A stretch of 64,000 nucleotides of DNA from Yamagishiella unicocca. Its lineage: Eukaryota; Chlorophyta; Chlorophyceae; Chlamydomonadales; Volvocaceae. The stretch is taken from assembly GCA_003116995.1 (NCBI GenBank), contig BDSL01000007.1:1612001-1676000 (forward strand). The letters run 5' to 3'. Positions 55,131 through 64,000 of this stretch are shown here, in pieces. Every line of letters begins with the position of its first letter. Position 1 is the stretch's first letter. The notes beneath the pieces were generated by a model, which saw nothing but the letters and a program-made list of their open reading frames with translations, was not told where the DNA came from and searched no databases. The position numbers were made by a program, and so were the translations under genes.

Positions 55131-57717
55131 GAGGTCTCCGCCCCTTCCGCCGCGGGTCAAGTACGTGCAGCGCTCCCCGGCGGCGCCGCCGACCCACATC
55201 ATCGTCATCAGCCGTACGGCAGCCGCGGTGCGGGAGGTGGTGGCGGGGCTGCAGGAGTTCGCCCCCGCAGGCAGCTCCATCGCGCTACTCACACACGACC
55301 CGCTGGCCCCACTAGCAGCGGACGCCCCGGTAGCGCGCGCAGCGCCCGCCGCCGCCGCCGCCAACCCACCCGCCGCCGCCGCCGCCGCCGCCAACCCTCC
55401 CGCCGCCGCCGCCGCCGCCAACCCCCTGAGTGCGCCGGCGGCCGCCACTGCCGCCGCGCCCTGCCTGGGCGTGGTTGGCGGGACGAGCATGGGCAGCAGC
55501 ACCACCGTCGTACTTCCTTGTCCGAGCAGCTCCTGGCCAGTGGGCGAGGAGGACCTGGTCATCGCGGGTCTGGCGCACGCCGCCGCCGTGCTGGTGGCGC
55601 GGGACAGCGGGCTACAGCCTCACGAGGCGGACGCTACAGCCCTGAGTGCGGTGCTGCAGCTGCACCACACACTGACGGACCCCACTCGGTCGCCGCTGCG
55701 GCGGTGGCCCTCCCCCGCCGCCGCTGCTGCTGCTGCTACTGCCGCCGCCACTACTGCTGCTGCTGCTACTGCCGCCGCTACTGCCGCCGCCGGAAACCCG
55801 GCGGCTGCGTCCCAGCCGGGTGCTGCTACTGCCTCACCCGGCCCCTCGGCGGCTGGTGGACCCGCCGCCGCACCCCACCAGCAGCACCATCAGCAGCACC
55901 AGCCCCACGACCCCCACCCCCAGCAGCCGGAGCTCCCGGTGCTGCCCGATTCCCCACGGGCCCCGGGACCGTGCGGCGGTGCTGCGCCCATGCCGCTGCA
56001 CGTGGTGGTGTGCCTACACAGCACCCGGGCCAGGGCGACGCTGCACAGCTTCCTGGGGGGGATCAACGCGCAGGTGGGGGGGGGGAGGCGGCCGAGGGGG
56101 GGGGTTCGAGGGAAACCCGTGGATGTCCAAAAACATCGTTTGAAACAGAAGTTTTGAGATGCATGCGGGAGAACTGGGTTGGGGATACGAAAGCCGAAGG
56201 TCGTAATATGACCTTTGGCGGCTAAGCTATGTCGGCTACGGCGAGACGAAAGGAAGCGAGGACCCCGCGCGACGCACGTAAACTTTTCGCAGAACCGGTT
56301 TTGGGCGCTAGCAAGAGAACTGTGGGAGTTGGTGCGCTATGGGAGAGCGGACATCGCGGTCCGGTCCCAGTCCCAGTCCTAGTCGGAGTCCCAGTCCCGA
56401 CCCGCCCGAAGGGGGGGGGGGTGCGGCCGGGGTGTGTGGGCGGGCGGGGGGCGAGAAGACCCGGTTAAAACAGGGCATACGAAGCGGAGGGCAGCTGGGG
56501 ATGGGTAGTGAGGGAAATCTGTGAGCACGACTTAAGAGGAGGAGGAGGAGGAGGAGGAGTGGTTTGGGGTGGGGCTGTCAGCGCTGCCCCTCCCCTGCCG
56601 TCTGACCGCATCCTAAGATACCCCCTCTTGTGGTCCCCTCCCTGCCCCGCTGTACTGTACAACGCACCTCCCGCCCCTCCCGCCGCAGCCTGCCTTCACG
56701 CTGGAGGCGCTGGTGCCCGAGGAGTACCGGGCACTGCTGCTGGCGGGGGTGGTGCGCCAGCCGCAGGTGAGAGGGGGGGGGAGGCCGGGACCTCAGGTGA
56801 CGTGGCAGCAGTCAGGGAGAGGGACAGGGGCGTGACGTGGCGGCGGCTCCCCGCCTGCCTTGTCGCTGCCGCCACTCCTCCTCGTCCGATTGTCCCCGCC
56901 GCCGCCCGCCTGCCCTACCCCTCTTCTGCCTCTGGCCGCCTCCCTCCCTTGACCCCCCCTCCCTCCCTCCTGAACCTCCCTCCCTCCCTGGACCTCCCTC
57001 TCTCCTGGACCTCCCCCCTGGACCTCCCTCCCTCCCTGGACCTCCCTCCCGCCAGTCTCATGCCATCATGACGGACCTGCTCAGCGACCGGCCCGGCGCA
57101 CCCGAGGTGGGCGGCTGGAGGGAAGAGGGGCCGGGGGGAATGTGTATGACCGGGGTGGGTCTTGTGGGACCTGCAAAACCCCTGTGCCTCTCACTCCCCA
57201 CCGACCATGCACCAACTATCCTGTCCTTGTCGAGTAAACGGTTCTTATGCCACCCTCCCGCGTAACCGGTATTTCTGCCGCCACCGCCCACGCCCCGCCT
57301 GTGCCGACCCAGGTGTACTTGGTGCCCCCTGCCCGACTGCTGGCGGTGGCTGCGGCGCAACGAACGCATGGCGGCCCTCAAGACGCCTCCTGCGCCTCCT
57401 TAGCCTCAACCGCCGCAACCGCCTCAACCGTCACAACTGACGAGTGTCGTACGACGGCGACGGAGCAAGACTCGCCGCCGTGCCCTGCAGCAGGCACTCC
57501 GCAGCCGCTGCGGCTCGCGGGCCTGGCCAGCTGGCGGTTCCGCGACATCGCGCTGGCGGCGCGGGGGTGCGGCTGTACGGCCATCGGCGTGCTGCGAGGC
57601 GGCGGCGACGTCGACGGGGGCGGCGGCGGCGGGCTGCAGCTGGCTCCGCCGCCGGATGTGCCGCTGGGGCTGGCGGCTGGGGACCGCCTGGTGGTACTAG
57701 CAGCGGACCCTGTGTGA
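50281..57717 (+). CDS. CASTOR/POLLUX (DMI1)-type ion channel with large low-complexity insert
   Basis: Twelve exons in phase: 50281-50363, 50721-50846, 51042-51194 (edge +/-1), 51533-51795, 52030-52194, 52410-52586, 52800-52913, 53387-53463, 53796-56073, 56689-56766, 57056-57106 and 57313-57717 (about 1322 residues). A basic N-terminus (MGSRRQAVRRRFESISSRLL) leads to one TM helix (VLLAALTLPFILMGGLVHAL), a pore-loop-like segment and a second TM (AVFLFGTFGFAILVGLIGEE). GTVKALRTGG and DLHGHVVLINF then start the first RCK-type domain. Further matches to the family are RVGSSCRTDDLARVCAATAS, RDRGIVDRLVAQTVLQPGVA and LRLNPRDASPVYPGDQLVLL, with a closing RCK strand (GDRLVVLAADPV). In land plants these are nuclear-envelope cation channels. 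Exon 9 is bloated by poly-Ala, poly-Ser and a poly-Gly tract ((CGG)n at 55064-55132). The ADAG-type filter of plant CASTOR is not visible. Confidence 0.85.
52921..53305 (+). repeat. (CCCTG)n pentanucleotide tract, about 385 bases
   Basis: It starts 7-8 bases after the GT of channel intron 7 (52914-53386). The first about 280 bases are nearly pure; towards the 3' end, units drift to GCCTG/GGCCT. Both strands give long open frames (ALPCP..., GQGRA...) that are artefacts of the repeat. Confidence 0.97.
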
Positions 57718-58738
57718 CGTGGACCCTCGTGTGGGAGGGCGCGGTGTTGGGCGGGAAGGAGCTGGCGGGTCGTGGTGGCAGGCCGTAAGAATGCTGCTGC
57801 AGCAGCTGCACCCGGGGGGCCAGGTCATGGAGCAACGTTACCGGAGCTGCCGAAGCAGTGTCGCAAACTGGTGTACCGTGGTGTACGACGGTGTCTTGTA
57901 CGGAAAGAACTTTGTAAGCATTGGTGGTTCAAACCATCCGTGTCGTCTTCCTCAGTCACTGAATGAAAGTCCGGAGCCGCACGCTGCACGGTGCAGCAGT
58001 GCCTGCCAGTAGTGATCCCGAGTAAGCCGGCGGCGGTGAGGCCATCAGTCGGGGAAGTAGAAACAGAAAGCAGGTCCCGATGAGCGATGACACTGGCCCT
58101 CCCCGGCGGTACCAATTGCTTCCTGAGTTGCACCCTGCGCCTGCTCCCGCGGCGATGTGGGCCCCTGCTGGGGTCTGACATCGCCGCGTGGATTCTGGCG
58201 ATCGCTAGCAGCTGCACGGTGGGGCCTGGCTGCACGGGTGAGATAAGAGGCACCACGAGCCTTCACCCGAGCACCACCGTCGAAGCGCCTGCTTTGATCC
58301 TGCTTTGTTGGCCTGGCCAGTGGCCACTCTCTCCCCCGCGGGCAGTAGCACTCCTTGTACGCTTCTGCTGCATCACCTGACAGGTTTTGTGGCAAGGCTT
58401 ACTCGGGTCTTGGCGCAGTGGAGCGACACGCGATCGATCCTCGGACGCAACGGCCGATGTGCCTGATGGTCGTCGAAAGGCATCGAGGCCCCTACCTCCA
58501 TCTTGCATTTAAAAGTTGAAATACATCATTGATTCAGCGCCAAGTCCCGGGTCAGGGATTTTGGACTAGCGTGCCCGCTGGCAACTGCTGGCTTAACCGC
58601 CCGGACAACCGCCCAATGGAGGGAAACTTTAAATAAAATCGGGCAGCTTCAAGCGGGATTCCTGCATAACACGCACCCGGCTTAATCTAATTAATATAAC
58701 TAGTCGTCTGCGGCCCCACGTGGGCCCCATTGCTCAAT
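57718..58738. other. Intergenic region (tandem genes)
   Basis: It contains the channel 3' untranslated region and the promoter of the Gln-rich gene. A minus-strand patch near 58300-58420 (PSKPCHKTC, EAYKECYCP in two frames) faintly recalls twin-CX9C proteins, but no consistent model was found. Confidence 0.4.
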
Positions 58739-60314
58739 ATGTTTTACATCACGCGGATGCGGAAGCGGGGACGGGAGTATCTTGTGATACGCCTCTGTTC
58801 TCCAGCACGCAATAAGCTTGAGACAACACACCAGCACCTTACGTACGTGAAACGATACAACGAGCGACTGGAAACCTTGCGTAAACTGTTTCCGTGTGCC
58901 GCCCTCACACGGATACCGGTGTACCCGAAGGGCACCGAGATACCGGCGAGCTTGCAGGCGGACATTGACTACATGCTGAAGGCCGCCCTGCGGACTCGGA
59001 AGGACTATGACACGTTTCGCAACGCGGTTGGAGACGCCAACATGCAATCGTGCCGCACCGACGGAAGGCGGCGGCAGTGGAAACAGTGGCAGCAGCGGAG
59101 GCAGCCGCAGCAGGAGCAGCAGCAGGAGCAGCAGCCACATGAGCAGCAGCAGCCGCAGCAGCACGAGCAGCAGCAGGAACAGCAGGAACAGCCGCAGGAG
59201 CCGCAGGAGGAGCAGCAGCACGAGCAGCAGCAGGGGCAGCAGCAGGAGCAGCAGCACGAGCAGCAGCACGAGCAGCAGCAGCAGGAACAGCATGAACGGC
59301 AGGAGCAACAGGAGCCGCAGGAGCCGCAGCAGGAGCAGAATGGAGAGAGCGACAATATCTCAGGCAGCGAGGACACCGAAGGCGACGTGTGCGATGAATC
59401 CCAAGTCGATGACATCGAGTTGGAAGTGGAGTCCATGTGCGACGCAGCGGGCCGCGGGTCGGATTTCCAGGACACTGAAGTTCAGGTGCACCGCGAACCA
59501 GAGGCCAACCGCGACCACGGCAACAACCGCGCCAGCGGCAACAAACATGATAACGGCAACAAACGCGCCCGGCCGGATGCTCCCGTCGGATACAGTTGCC
59601 GGGGCCGGCAGCAGACGGTGGGTTCTGCCCCAGCGGCCGTGGCTGGGCGCAACGGAGGCAGCAGCATGGGTGGCGCCACCGGCGGCGACGCAGTCAACCC
59701 CACCATCCACGGACGCACTGACGACGACGACGACGAGCCCCAGTCGAGGCCGCAGCAGCAGCACGTGCCGCTGCGCCAGAGCCAGCAAAGCCGACGGAGC
59801 GGAGGCGCCATGCCCGCTGCCGGGCGGCGCGCCAGCGGCATCAAGGTACGAGTAGCGCCACCCGGCACTGGGGGGCCTGGCGAGGAAACCAGGGAAGGGG
59901 GGCCGCTGCGATGGACCATGGGTTATGTTAGGTGTGCTCAGGTGCCCTTCAGCACAGGTGTTGCTGGTAGGTACTGCGCTGTGGGAGCAAATGCTGGAGT
60001 GGTGGGGCGCTGGGGTGGTTGTTGCAAAGACGCACTGCTCGATGACCGCCTGGTTGAACCCCGGAGGCCGCCTCTGCCAGTGAATGGGCGCGCGCGTGGA
60101 TGCATGCCAGCAGCGCCTTCACGCCCCAGCTTCATCTCCCTACCTGCCCCCTGCCGCCCTTCTGCCCCCTTCTGGCCCCTGTCCACCTGCCCGCCTGCAG
60201 CTGGAGGCGACCAGCGGGAGCACCCAGGGGGGCGAGGGGGGTCTCGCGGCACAGATGGCGGCGCTGCGGGCGGAGAACGCGGCTCTGAGGGCCCGGCTGC
60301 TGGGCAAGAGGTAG
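58739..60314 (+). CDS. Gln/Glu-rich protein with C-terminal leucine-zipper-like helix, function unknown
   Basis: Two exons in phase 0: 58739-59845 and 60201-60314 (406 residues). The start is the first ATG in frame (MFYITRMRKRGREYLVIRLC). Residues 1 to about 100 are non-repetitive and basic and look folded (HLTYVKRYNERLETLRKLFP, IPASLQADIDYMLKAALRTR). Residues about 115-205 are nearly pure Gln/Glu with His and Pro (EQQQEQQPHEQQQ type). An acidic stretch follows (DNISGSEDTEGDVCDES), then Asn/Arg/Gly-rich sequence and a DDDDD run. The last exon encodes AAQMAALRAENAALRARLLG, a short heptad helix. No family was recognised. A nuclear regulator with a dimerising zipper is a possibility only. Confidence 0.65.
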
Positions 60315-61528
60315 CGAGTCGCGCAGCAGCTGGGTGGCCGGCGGCTGGTGGCTCGCTCGGCGTCAGGTGAAGACGATGGTTACTTCGTTGAGAGAGCGTC
60401 GTCGAGGCCGCTGGGTTGAGGCGCTCTGGCGTGTTTGGGCAGCGTACGACGCAAACTTATGTGAGCTAGGAAACGCTGCCTTGCGTTACCTTGCCTGACC
60501 CCGCGGGGGCTATTCGGTGTTGTTCAACTCTTCTTAGCCGGGGAAACTAGCTGTCCGGTAATGGTTCGTACAGGTAGGCAGTTCTTCCTGAGGGTGTGGC
60601 TCTAGCGGCAGGTGGTGAGGGTTGAGCTCAGTTGTGCTGCCGCCTGACTGCATTGGCGACCCGGCTGGACGGGAGCCCTGTTGCGAGCAGCTTGGCATTA
60701 GGAGGCGGCGATCAGTGCCTTGTTGGCGCTAGGCCATTCGCTGCCAGCGGCGTCTGTTTTAGATGTTAGATCTCGCCATATGGCGTGCAAAGTGGATGTC
60801 AAGGGCCAGCCGGTTGCCATTGTATTCTTGTGGAAAATTGTGAGCGCGCAGGTTGATGAGCATGCTGGATCTGCTGGGATCTGACGCACGTGATGCCGGT
60901 TGTCGTTTGGAAGAGGTACCGATAGTGTGCGGGCACCGGATGAAACGCATGTAGTACGCTCTGCGTACGGCAGTCTCCCAGCAGAAGAGAGGTCTGCGCT
61001 CTTGCCTTACACGGCACAGAGCACATAGGGTGTCATTGCATTTCGCATGACGTGAGTCGCAGCATAACGATCGTCGAGCGGCGCCATCTTCAAGGTATCA
61101 CCGCCACATCTCATCAGTCCACAGTGCGGGTCACCTCCGGTCGCTTGGCTGCGGCTCGCCGACCCATGGGTCGCTTCGAGCCGCATGTGCGATCAACGAC
61201 TTTGCTGCCAATACCGGAGAATTGAAAATTGTAAATTTCTACGACAGCACCCCGCATGCCGCCCAAGCTCCCTCCCTCCCGGTCGTGACGAGATGAGCAC
61301 GGACGCGCACGGCAGTCCTAAACCCTAAGCATGGATCCACCTATACACGTGAAGGTGCGCGAACGCAACGCCGCGGCCTCTGCTGCTGGCTGCTGCCGCA
61401 GCCGCTGCCACTCCACGGCCTACTCCTCCTCCTCCCCCCCCACACACACAGCCTGTCCCTGTCGCGTAAACGGTTTTTATGCCACCCACACACCCCTCAT
61501 ACACACACACGCACAGCGCGGCCCCCCC
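60315..61528. other. Convergent intergenic region
   Basis: It holds two 3' untranslated regions. At 61447-61486 lies a copy of a dispersed element (reverse complement of CATAAAAACCGTTTACGCGA) otherwise seen in introns. A short CCCTAAACCCTAA sits at 61317-61329. No gene was recognised. Confidence 0.4.
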
Positions 61529-63981
61529 TTAGGCTGTTTGCGTTGCGAGTCCCGCCCAGCCCAGGTCGTCGCGGCGCAGCAGGGCGGCCATGCGGCGGTT
61601 GGGCTCCGTGTAGAGGCGGGTCAGTGCCGCCTGGACCGTGGGGTGCATGCGCCGCGCGCCGTAGTTGTTCTGCAGGCGCCAGCGCCAGACAGCGCCGAAG
61701 ACGCCAGGGCGGGTGTCAGGTCGCATAAGGAGCGGGTGTCATGTCGCGTAAGGAGCGGGTGTCAGGTCGCGTAAGGAGCGGGTGTCAGGTCGCATAAGGA
61801 GCGGGCGTCAGATCGCGTAAGGAGGCAAGAGGTGGTACTTTTGACGTTCTGAGGAAGCTTGGATGCCAATCCAGTCACACGATTCAGGCAGGGGGGCAAA
61901 CGCATGCGGGTCCCTCCCACGGAACCAGTGCCCGGTCGTCGCCAGCTAGCGCACACACTGCTGAGGCAGGCGCAGGTGGCTGCATGCAGCCGCCCATACA
62001 TGCAGGGTAGGGGATCCACCTTCATTGCGGCAGGGGCCTACCGCCCGCCCAGCCAGCCACCCACCTTCATTGCGGCAGGGGCCTACCGCCCGCCCACCCA
62101 GCCACCCACCTTCATTGCGGGAGGCAGCTTCTGGTGGCGGTAGCGCTGCGGGTCGGAGCCCACGAATGCGAGGACCTGCCTCGGGGGCAGGTAGGGGGTT
62201 AGGTAGGGGGGCAGCAGGTGGGTTTCGAGGAAGACGCGTGGCAGCAGGTGGGGGGGCAGGTAGGGGAGCAGGTAGGGGGGCAGCAGGTGGGTTTCGAGGA
62301 AGACGCGTGGCAGCAGGTGGGGGGGCAGGTAGGGGAGCAGGTAGGGGGCAGCAGGTGGGTTTCGAGGAAGACGCGTGGCAGCAGGTAGGGGGCCAGGTAG
62401 GGGAGCAGGTAGGGGGGCAGCAGGTGGGTTTCGAGGAAGACGCGTGGCAGCAGGTGGGGGGCAGGTAGGGGAGCAGGTAGGGGGCAGCAGGTGGGTTTCG
62501 AGGAAGACGCGTGGCAGCAGGTGGGGGGGCAGGTAGGGGAGCAGGTAGGGGGGCAGCAGGTGGGTTTCGAGGAAGACGCGTGGCAGCAGGTGGGGGGGCA
62601 GGTAGGGGAGCAGGTAGGGGGCAGCAGGTGGGTTTCGAGGAAGACGCGTGGCAGCAGGTGGGGGGCAGGTAGGGGGGCAGGTAGGGGGGCAGCGCAGGAG
62701 CGCAGGGGTGGGACGGGCGGGGGTGCGGCGGCGGTGGGACCGATCCTGCCCACCGGGGAGCTCCGCGCACTGAACGGTATGGACTATGGAGCGGTAGCTG
62801 GGTGCAGGCGATGGTGGGTGCAACGCCAAGCGCCCCCCTCCCTGCCCCCCCCGCGGACCCACCCTGCCCCCCCGCGGACCCACCCTGCCCCCCCGCGGAC
62901 CCACCCTGCCCCCCCGCGGACCCACCCTGCCCCCCCGCGGACCCACCCTGCCCCCCCGCGGACCCACCCTGCCCCCCCCGCGGACCCACCCTGCCCCCCC
63001 CGCGGACCCACCCTGCCCCCCCGCGGACCCACCCTGCCCCCCCCGCGGACCCACCCTGCCCCCCCCGCGGACCCACCCTGCCCCCCCGCGGACCCACCCT
63101 GCCCCCCCCGCGGACCCACCCTGCCCCCCCCGCGGACCCACCTTGCGCACCACCCCCTCCGTGTCCGCCACGAAGTCCCCGAAGTTGATAAACATGAAGC
63201 TGAGGGCGGGGGGGCAAGACAGGGCACAAGGCTGTTGCGGGCGAGCCGGGTACTTGCCGCCGCGGCGGATAGGGAACGCAGTGTGATAAGCTCTACTCCC
63301 TCAGTGGGTTAACGAGCCGCAGAACACAGAACCTTCCCTTGTAGGACCAAGAGACTCGCACGGGTTGCGCCAGGGAGGGCGGACGCAGCTCGGCCGCTGG
63401 CTTGGCGGGATGTTTACGAGCGAGCCGCCTGCGCACCTGTCCGGCTGGAAGCGCTCCAGGAAGGGCTGCAGCAGCTCCGCGTACATGCCGCACTGCAGCG
63501 TGGCGCCGAGGCTGTTGTACAGGGTTTGCGGCAGGCGGTACGGCAGGGGGGCGTCGTGCGGCAGTACCGTTAGCTCGCGCCACAGCGCCGCCACGTCCTT
63601 GGGGATCTGGGGGGGGCGGGTTTGGGGGCGGGGGGGGGGGTGCAAGGAAAAGGGGGGTCACATAAAAGAACCGGAAAAAGGGGGGGGCGGGTCGCAAGGA
63701 AAAGGGGGGCCGGGTTGCAAGGAAAAGCAGTGTACAAAAAAATCGCTTAGAACAGCCGTTTGGATATGCATGCTGGAGAACTTGGTGGCGGGGGGGCGGG
63801 GCCGGGGGCGGGGGATTGAGGGAGAAAATACCCCGTGGGGTGTTGGATGATGTCTTCCTCGACTGACGCCCCCACCAGGACCTTCTCGGGCGGTCAGCGG
63901 CCTCACCTTTTGGAAGCGCGGGTCATTCTCGGCCACCGGCTCCGTCAGCGACCACTCCAGGGGCACCCCCATGTCCCGCAT
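61529..63981 (-). CDS. Sulfotransferase-domain protein, C-terminal part (gene continues beyond the right edge)
   Basis: Five exons in phase: 63981-63907, 63606-63437, 63199-63142, 62175-62110 and 61669-61529. The visible 170 residues match the second half of carbohydrate-type sulfotransferases. LGATLQCGMYAELLQPFLER is the usual helix before the PAPS-binding 3' motif, and FMFINFGDFVADTEGVVRK + VLAFVGSDP is the pattern that in relatives reads (Y/F)EDL-x-x-DPE-x-x-L-x-x-(I/V)xxFLG. RRMHPTVQAALTRLYTEPNR and ALLRRDDLGW form the C-terminal helix. The 5' PAPS-binding loop must lie outside the window. It probably acts in the Golgi on extracellular-matrix glycans (inference). Two introns are dominated by minisatellites. 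Confidence 0.78.
61713..61822 (+). repeat. 23-base tandem repeat, about 5 copies
   Basis: The unit is GTGTCAGGTCGCATAAGGAG plus CGG. It lies in the last sulfotransferase intron, within 50-150 bases of the acceptor (sense). Confidence 0.85.
62027..62112 (+). repeat. Triplicated exon-end/5' splice-site segment
   Basis: Three tandem copies of a roughly 35-45 base unit (CACCTTCATTGCGG...) cover the 3' end of the sulfotransferase exon 62175-62110 and its donor, so that ATGAAG|GTGGGTGG on the sense strand occurs three times. Confidence 0.8.
62183..62695 (+). repeat. About 69-base minisatellite, 7 copies
   Basis: Each copy contains GGTTTCGAGGAAGACGCGTG; starts are at 62221, 62290, 62358, 62427, 62494, 62563 and 62631 (spacing 67-69). 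It lies in the sulfotransferase intron 62176-63141, at its acceptor side. Confidence 0.95.
62843..63141 (+). repeat. 21-base minisatellite, about 14 copies, running up to a 5' splice site
   Basis: The unit is CCCCCCCGCGGACCCACCCTG. On the sense strand each unit reads GTGGGTCCGCGGGGG..., so the true donor AAG|GTGGGTCCGCGG at 63141 is the first of about 14 potential donors. Confidence 0.95.
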
Positions 63982-64000
63982 CTGGGAGGGAGGGAGGTCA

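Noticed and set aside
58045..58510. Cys patterns recalling a twin-CX9C (COX17/CMC-like) protein on the minus strand
   Set aside because: The CHKTC and EAYKECYC pieces are in different frames and no intron with good borders joins them.
62491..63312. Plus-strand Pro-rich frame across the sulfotransferase introns
   Set aside because: It is made of the 69- and 21-base minisatellites and is antisense to a well-supported gene.

Overview
This window is nuclear DNA of a volvocine/chlamydomonadalean green alga. The evidence is very high GC, genes split into many short exons with GT(G/A)(A/G/C)G donors and pyrimidine-CAG acceptors, Ala/Pro/Gly/Gln low-complexity inserts inside conserved proteins, TGTAA polyadenylation signals, and telomere-like CCCTAAA(A) tracts. 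No bacterial, viral or organelle genes were seen. The species cannot be fixed from sequence alone. I rebuilt most gene models by hand from reading phase across splice sites, so exon coordinates are given in each entry.

Layout. 1-2.3 kb: no gene seen. 2.3-6.4 kb (-): single-pass membrane protein with a glycosylated ectodomain and a long Pro/Gln-rich tail. 6.9-8.4 kb (+): isochorismatase-family hydrolase. 10.0-11.2 kb (-): SH3b-like + RING + transmembrane protein. 12.6-15.1 kb (-): C2-domain protein with a PPAGYG-repeat tail. 17.5-18.5 kb (-): unassigned coiled-coil/acidic protein, 5' end unresolved. 18.9-23.1 kb (-): METTL13/EEF1AKMT4-type methyltransferase with a 1.2 kb minisatellite in one intron. 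24.9-29.4 kb (+): PPIL2/CYP65, a U-box cyclophilin. 30.0-36.5 kb (+): 18-exon HAD 5'-nucleotidase. 38.5-41.4 kb (-): TRM10 tRNA methyltransferase. 41.9-43.2 kb (+): FKBP with a twin-arginine thylakoid-lumen presequence. 44.7-48.8 kb (-): RMND1/DUF155 protein. 49.3-49.7 kb (+): spliceosomal SmD3. 50.3-57.7 kb (+): CASTOR/POLLUX-type ion channel. 58.7-60.3 kb (+): Gln/Glu-rich protein of unknown function. 61.5-64 kb (-): sulfotransferase running off the right edge.

The genes are ordinary housekeeping and signalling genes and do not form a pathway. Four head-to-head pairs share short upstream regions (6.4-6.9, 23.1-24.9, 41.4-41.9 and 48.8-49.3 kb). Two products belong to RNA splicing (SmD3, PPIL2), one to tRNA modification, and one probably to translation-factor methylation.

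The most unusual content is in the introns. At least four families of short dispersed repeats recur in introns of unrelated genes. They lie within a few tens of bases of splice sites, and one family always keeps the same end toward the nearest exon, which recalls introner-type elements. Several minisatellites start almost at the 5' splice site and contain copies of it. Two introns use GC-AG borders with the same GCGAG donor, and telomere-like repeats lie just upstream of acceptors in at least three introns.
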